A DNA stretch of 24,387 nt, taken from positions 1-24,387 of the forward strand of contig CAKPIG010000013.1 in assembly GCA_934162255.1 (NCBI GenBank). The letters are read 5' to 3'. This document shows, one piece after another, positions 21,601 through 24,387 of this stretch. The stretch comes from an uncultured Clostridia bacterium (lineage in GTDB: Bacteria > Bacillota > Clostridia > TANB77 > CAG-508). Numbering within the stretch: position 1 is the stretch's first letter; every line of letters starts with the position of its first letter. The notes beneath the pieces were generated by a model. That model did not search any database. It had not been told where the DNA came from and saw nothing but the letters and a program-made list of their open reading frames with translations. Position numbers and translations under genes: made by a program.

Positions 21601-22824
21601 ATGAGTAATGAATGGAAAATTGTTCAAGGATTAAAAAGACAAGCTCAAAATGATAGCTTTGGTGGTAGAGGTCCTTATAAGGAAACAGGAATAGATATAA
21701 ACTATCAACCTAGAGAAAAAAGAAGCTATGAATTAACAGAAAAAGACATTAGAAATGAAATGTTGAGAAAAATTTATTCTGGCATTACTTATCATAAAGA
21801 TGATAAAGATACAAATATTGAGCTAATTAGATCTTACTTAAAAGAAGTACAGGTTAATGGTGAAGTACCAAATGAATTTAAAATAGGAGAAATATTAATA
21901 AATATAGATTCTAAAAATCCAAAGAGAATTACTTTTTCTTCGATAGGAAATATTATAGATAATACTATAGGAACACTTGAAAAATATCCATATACTGTTG
22001 CTATTGATGAAGATGACATATATTCAGAGGTAGATATAATAGATTATTATTTAAGAGGTGGGCTAACTGCTGTGTACGAAGAAGAAGGCAAATATGTACC
22101 TATTCGTATGACACAAAAAGTTTCAGTTATAAATGCAGAAGAAATAAGTGAAAGCTTTGATATACTTTCAAGAAAAAAAGGTATTAGTATACAACCTGTT
22201 ATTGAAGGAATAATAAGAAATAATCCTGAATATAAAATTGGAAATAGAGCACAAATATATAGAGAAGAAATAGATCCAGAAGAAAAAATACGAAAATTTC
22301 AATCAGAAAGAGAAGAAGAAATATATCCAAAGACGGAACTACCAACTGATTTAGCAACAATATATGAAACATGTGATGATTATCATAAAAATCATTATGC
22401 TCGTATGAAGGGAAAAACATTTGATACTTATGGAGAAGGTATTCCTGTAGCAAAAGAGATAGAAGAACATTGTAAATATATTTATTCGCTATTTATCGAA
22501 GCTGAAAAAGGAATACTTGAACAATCAAAAGCTAATGAAAGTAAAATAACTAATCAAGATACAATTCAAAATGATACAACAGAATTACAAGAAAGTCCTA
22601 CAACGAATTATGATACAGATGTTGAGAGTTTAAGCGAAGAAGAGTTAGATGCATTAATTGAAAAAATGGAAAATTTACAAAGAGAAAAACAAAGTAAAAT
22701 TGAAAGATTACAAAAAATTAAAAAAGCCCAAGATTTAATTGCTTTAAGTAAAAAACAAGATAAGATAATAGCTGACTTAGAGAGTCAAATTGGAATTGAA
22801 GGAGTTGATTTGGGTGAACAATAG
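21601..22824 (+). CDS. Unknown 407-residue protein, large member of gene pair B
   Basis: No known family. ATG 21601 is chosen because CGGAGG lies eight bases upstream; an earlier in-frame ATG at 21583 precedes that site. The N-terminal ~30 residues are Gly/Arg-rich and polar (LKRQAQNDSFGGRGPYKE). Residues ~40-200 look like a mixed alpha/beta domain with VAIDEDDIYSEVDIIDYYLRGGLTAVYEEEGKYVPI. A helical acidic part follows, then a polar linker rich in T, N and S. The final coiled coil opens SLSEEELDALIEKMENLQ and continues EKQSKIERLQKIKK. That opening matches the C-terminus of the small protein encoded next (LSNERLDKLI, EKQKKIEKL). The body shows no clear similarity to the pair-A large protein. 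The GTG start of the partner gene lies inside its last codons. Confidence 0.75.
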   Translation: MSNEWKIVQGLKRQAQNDSFGGRGPYKETGIDINYQPREKRSYELTEKDIRNEMLRKIYSGITYHKDDKDTNIELIRSYLKEVQVNGEVPNEFKIGEILINIDSKNPKRITFSSIGNIIDNTIGTLEKYPYTVAIDEDDIYSEVDIIDYYLRGGLTAVYEEEGKYVPIRMTQKVSVINAEEISESFDILSRKKGISIQPVIEGIIRNNPEYKIGNRAQIYREEIDPEEKIRKFQSEREEEIYPKTELPTDLATIYETCDDYHKNHYARMKGKTFDTYGEGIPVAKEIEEHCKYIYSLFIEAEKGILEQSKANESKITNQDTIQNDTTELQESPTTNYDTDVESLSEEELDALIEKMENLQREKQSKIERLQKIKKAQDLIALSKKQDKIIADLESQIGIEGVDLGEQ

Positions 22825-23167
22825 TCTAATACCAATTGAAAAAGTTTCATTTTTTCAGAAATTAAAAAATTTTTTTAAATTGACATTCCTTCATAAAAAC
22901 AAAACAGAGCCACATTTGGAAGAATATAATAATATTACTACTAATGTAAAAAATAATACTATAAATACCTTTACTGAAAATTTAAAAGTTAGTACTGATA
23001 ACAAAGAATTAAGACTTAAACAATTTACAAAAGAAATTGAAGATAATACTAGTTTAATTACGAATCTTTCGAATGAGAGATTGGATAAATTAATAAAATA
23101 TTATGAAAAAATTACAGAAGAAAAACAGAAAAAAATTGAAAAATTAAAATCATCATTAAACAATTAA
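22814..23167 (+). CDS. Unknown 117-residue protein, small member of gene pair B
   Basis: A paralogue of the 122-residue protein at 19562. The start is GTG 22814, with AAGGAG at 22799-22804; it overlaps the previous gene by 11 bases, so translation is coupled. The N-terminal VSFFQKLKNFFKLTFLHKNK mirrors the basic aromatic segment of the pair-A protein. Then NNITTNVKNN and FTENLKVSTDN align with its linker, and the C-terminal block F-x-K-x-x-x-DN-x-x-L, NLSNERLDKLIKYYE, EKQKKIEKL aligns without large gaps. The hydrophobic stretch is too short and charged for a certain transmembrane helix; an amphipathic membrane contact is inferred. A strong terminator follows 24 bases after the stop. Confidence 0.73.
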   Translation: MNNSLIPIEKVSFFQKLKNFFKLTFLHKNKTEPHLEEYNNITTNVKNNTINTFTENLKVSTDNKELRLKQFTKEIEDNTSLITNLSNERLDKLIKYYEKITEEKQKKIEKLKSSLNN

Positions 23168-23190
23168 ATATAATATGGATAAAAAATAAA

Positions 23191-23234
23191 ATAAAGAAAG
23201 TCAAGATATGAAGGTTTATCTTGACTTTCTTTAT
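23191..23234 (+). terminator. Very strong terminator after gene pair B
   Basis: A perfect 18-bp stem (23191-23208 with 23217-23234) with an eight-base loop; the 3' arm ends in CTTTCTTTAT followed by TTCTG. It is nearly symmetrical and may work in both directions. Confidence 0.85.
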
Positions 23235-23239
23235 TTCTG

Positions 23240-23259
23240 AAGTTTTTTGAATATAGTAA
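23240..23259 (+). repeat. Direct repeat copy 2
   Basis: AAGTTTTTTGAATATAGTAA, near-identical to 19921-19939. It lies just after the terminator of gene pair B. In both places it stands downstream of a small paralogue gene. Confidence 0.6.
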
Positions 23260-23266
23260 AAACAGC

Positions 23267-23295
23267 TTGCAAAAAAAGGAAATGTTGTATAAAAT
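23267..23295 (+). promoter_or_regulatory. Promoter of the 96-residue gene
   Basis: TTGCAA (23267-23272), 17 bases, TAAAAT (23290-23295). The expected start of transcription is shortly before the AAAAAGGAG at 23301-23309. Confidence 0.65.
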
Positions 23296-23316
23296 AAAGA
23301 AAAAAGGAGAAATTCT

Positions 23317-23607
23317 ATGACAGAAAAAGAAGAAGAAATAATAAAACAATTTAAAATGAAAAAAATAAATCTAAAATTAAAAGAAGGAATATTCTGCGGT
23401 TATAGAGGAGTAACAATATCATCAAGAGAATTGACTGAACTACAAAAATTAAAATATGCAACATTAGCAGAAACAATTTTCAAAAGAAAACCTCAAGTTG
23501 CAAGTGGATATTATATAGATATTGACGAATTAATAGAATTTATTAGTGTAAATGAAGATTTTTCTTATGGTCCATGTGATTTACGGAATGATGCTTGGAG
23601 AAAATAG
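23317..23607 (+). CDS. Hypothetical protein, 96 residues
   Basis: Not recognised. A small soluble protein with a basic N-terminal half (MKKINLKLKEGIFCGYRGV) and an acidic, hydrophobic C-terminal half (YYIDIDELIEFISVNED). It ends GPCDLRNDAWRK. The middle, ISSRELTELQKLKYATLAETIF, is a probable helix pair. Good AAGGAG at a normal distance from ATG 23317. The next gene overlaps its end, so they form an operon. Confidence 0.65.
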   Translation: MTEKEEEIIKQFKMKKINLKLKEGIFCGYRGVTISSRELTELQKLKYATLAETIFKRKPQVASGYYIDIDELIEFISVNEDFSYGPCDLRNDAWRK

Positions 23608-24223
23608 TGTTATAAAAAATTATAAGGAAGAAATAACCAGTACTATTCAAAAAATACAACATAGATACAGCAGATTAAAAACTATAAAAGAAAAAATAAC
23701 AGACAAAGATGGAAAAGCAAAAGACATAAATCAAATAGAAGATATTGACTTTGAAGATTTAGAAACAGGAATGCTTGAAAGTAGATTTTATGAAAATCTT
23801 GAAGATGAAGCACTATTTGATGACATTTATGGAGAAGAAACTGAAAATACCAGCTTATGCTTAAAAAAACTTCTAAATAGAATAAAGCAAACAGATAAAG
23901 AAGAAAATATGACAAATGTAGAAATAGCACTACAAAGGTGTAATACATTATTAGAAAAATATCAAAAAGATATAGAGGATATAGAGGAAACAAAAAGAAA
24001 AATAATAGAAAGCTATAGCGAAGCAAAAGAAAATTACGTGAACAAGGAGAATATATTTGACCCTAATGGAATAGTTCCAGCAACTATAAAACCAATTCGA
24101 AAATTAACACACGAAGAGGAAGAAATATTAGATAAGAATTTAAGAAATTTAGGGATAAGTTTTAATGATGACACATCACAACCTCAAAATAAAGGTCAAG
24201 AAGAAGGGATAACTATTGAATAA
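23588..24223 (+). CDS. Hypothetical acidic helical protein, about 211 residues
   Basis: Not recognised. Starts at ATG 23588 or 23591 inside the end of the preceding gene (about 20-base overlap); the frame is also open from an ATG at 23552, but that lies deep in the upstream gene. No clear ribosome binding site is seen, so expression probably depends on coupling. The protein is strongly acidic in its middle (EDIDFEDLETGM, EALFDDIYGEETE) and then coiled-coil-like (LEKYQKDIEDIEETKRKIIE). The C-terminal KLTHEEEEILDKNLRNLG is a charged helix, distantly like the ends of the pair A and B proteins, though too weak to call. No membrane segments. Confidence 0.6.
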   Translation: MMLGENSVIKNYKEEITSTIQKIQHRYSRLKTIKEKITDKDGKAKDINQIEDIDFEDLETGMLESRFYENLEDEALFDDIYGEETENTSLCLKKLLNRIKQTDKEENMTNVEIALQRCNTLLEKYQKDIEDIEETKRKIIESYSEAKENYVNKENIFDPNGIVPATIKPIRKLTHEEEEILDKNLRNLGISFNDDTSQPQNKGQEEGITIE

Positions 24224-24249
24224 AGAAGTAAAATATATAATCAAAATTA

Positions 24250-24279
24250 TTGTTTTTTTGAAGAGTTTTAGAGTATAAT
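24250..24279 (+). promoter_or_regulatory. Promoter of the last, partial ORF
   Basis: TTGTTT (24250-24255), 18 bases, TATAAT (24274-24279). It drives a short leader containing a hairpin over the ribosome binding site. Confidence 0.62.
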
Positions 24280-24287
24280 GCATTTAT

Positions 24288-24315
24288 CCTTTTCAAAGGA
24301 AATCTTTGAGAAAGG
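24288..24315 (+). promoter_or_regulatory. Hairpin covering a ribosome binding site
   Basis: CCTTTTCAAAG (24288-24298) pairs with CTTTGA-g-AAAGG (24304-24315, one bulged G). The 3' arm includes the first bases of AAAGGAGGTG, the ribosome site of the partial ORF. In RNA this fold would hide part of that site, a common way to hold translation of small toxic or stress proteins in check. Confidence 0.5.
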
Positions 24316-24326
24316 AGGTGAACATT

Positions 24327-24387
24327 TTGAGTTCATTTGACTTAATATGGCGTCTTATTGTTTTATTATTACTTAGCTTAAGTGATA
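24327..24387 (+). CDS. Start of a short hydrophobic ORF, cut by the window end
   Basis: A TTG start seven bases after AAAGGAGGTG gives MSSFDLIWRLIVLLLLSLSD and runs off the window. The opening is a small polar stretch followed by a membrane helix. The strong Shine-Dalgarno, TTG-AGT start and hydrophobic peptide resemble short TxpA/holin-like type I toxins of Bacillota, but only 20 residues are visible, so this is a guess. Confidence 0.45.
   Translation, partial: MSSFDLIWRLIVLLLLSLSD

Noticed and set aside
1..24387. CRISPR array, rRNA, complete tRNA, or insertion sequence with transposase
   Set aside because: No regularly spaced repeats, no rRNA or tRNA cloverleaf, and no transposase-like protein were seen on either strand.

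Overview
The window reads as AT-rich chromosomal DNA from a low-GC member of the Bacillota, most likely an intestinal anaerobe of the Clostridia type. Evidence: strong purine-rich Shine-Dalgarno sites, A-ending codons almost everywhere (ATA, ACA, GCA, AGA, TTA), a bile salt hydrolase, a very large Cna-B/InlB-type surface protein and a DUF1836 regulator. Placement below that level is inference. Every gene I can support lies on the + strand.

Region 1 (1-3333): a leader holding a 17-nt match to an initiator tRNA anticodon arm, then a MutT-type Nudix hydrolase, a bile salt hydrolase, a second Nudix hydrolase and a Nudix-methyltransferase fusion, closed by a strong terminator. The first and last of these carry single-base frameshifts. 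Region 2 (3334-9124): one 1832-residue surface protein with three InlB-type repeats and about nine Cna-B-like domains, held by hydrophobic ends and without an LPXTG signal. Region 3 (9125-11051): a histidine phosphatase, a membrane-anchored J-domain protein and a short-chain dehydrogenase in a tight operon. Region 4 (11052-14130): a metal-resistance operon, with an SmtB/CzrA-type repressor, its 12-2-12 operator and a Zn/Cd/Pb-type P1B ATPase, followed by a DUF1836 gene with its own promoter and terminator. Region 5 (14131-17757): a small acidic ORF coupled to an SH3-tailed amidase, then a type II (Ca-type) P-type ATPase whose last ~80 codons are split off by one extra A in an A-run.

Region 6 (17758-24387) is different: codon choice shifts toward T-ending codons and I recognise almost no families. 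It holds two gene pairs, each a ~410-residue soluble protein directly followed by a ~120-residue protein with a basic aromatic N-terminus. The two small proteins are paralogues. The C-termini of all four proteins share a helical motif of the form L/F-S-x-E-x-L-D/E-x-x-L/I. Between the pairs lie an unknown 218-residue protein and a transglutaminase-like Cys-His-Asp protein. The stretch from the end of the first pair to just after the second is bounded by near-identical ~20-nt direct repeats. Two more unknown genes and the start of a short hydrophobic ORF, with a hairpin over its ribosome binding site, end the window.

This last region is the best candidate for an undescribed system. No function can be assigned from sequence alone. 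The three frameshifts, each a single base, should be treated as possible assembly errors until checked against reads.
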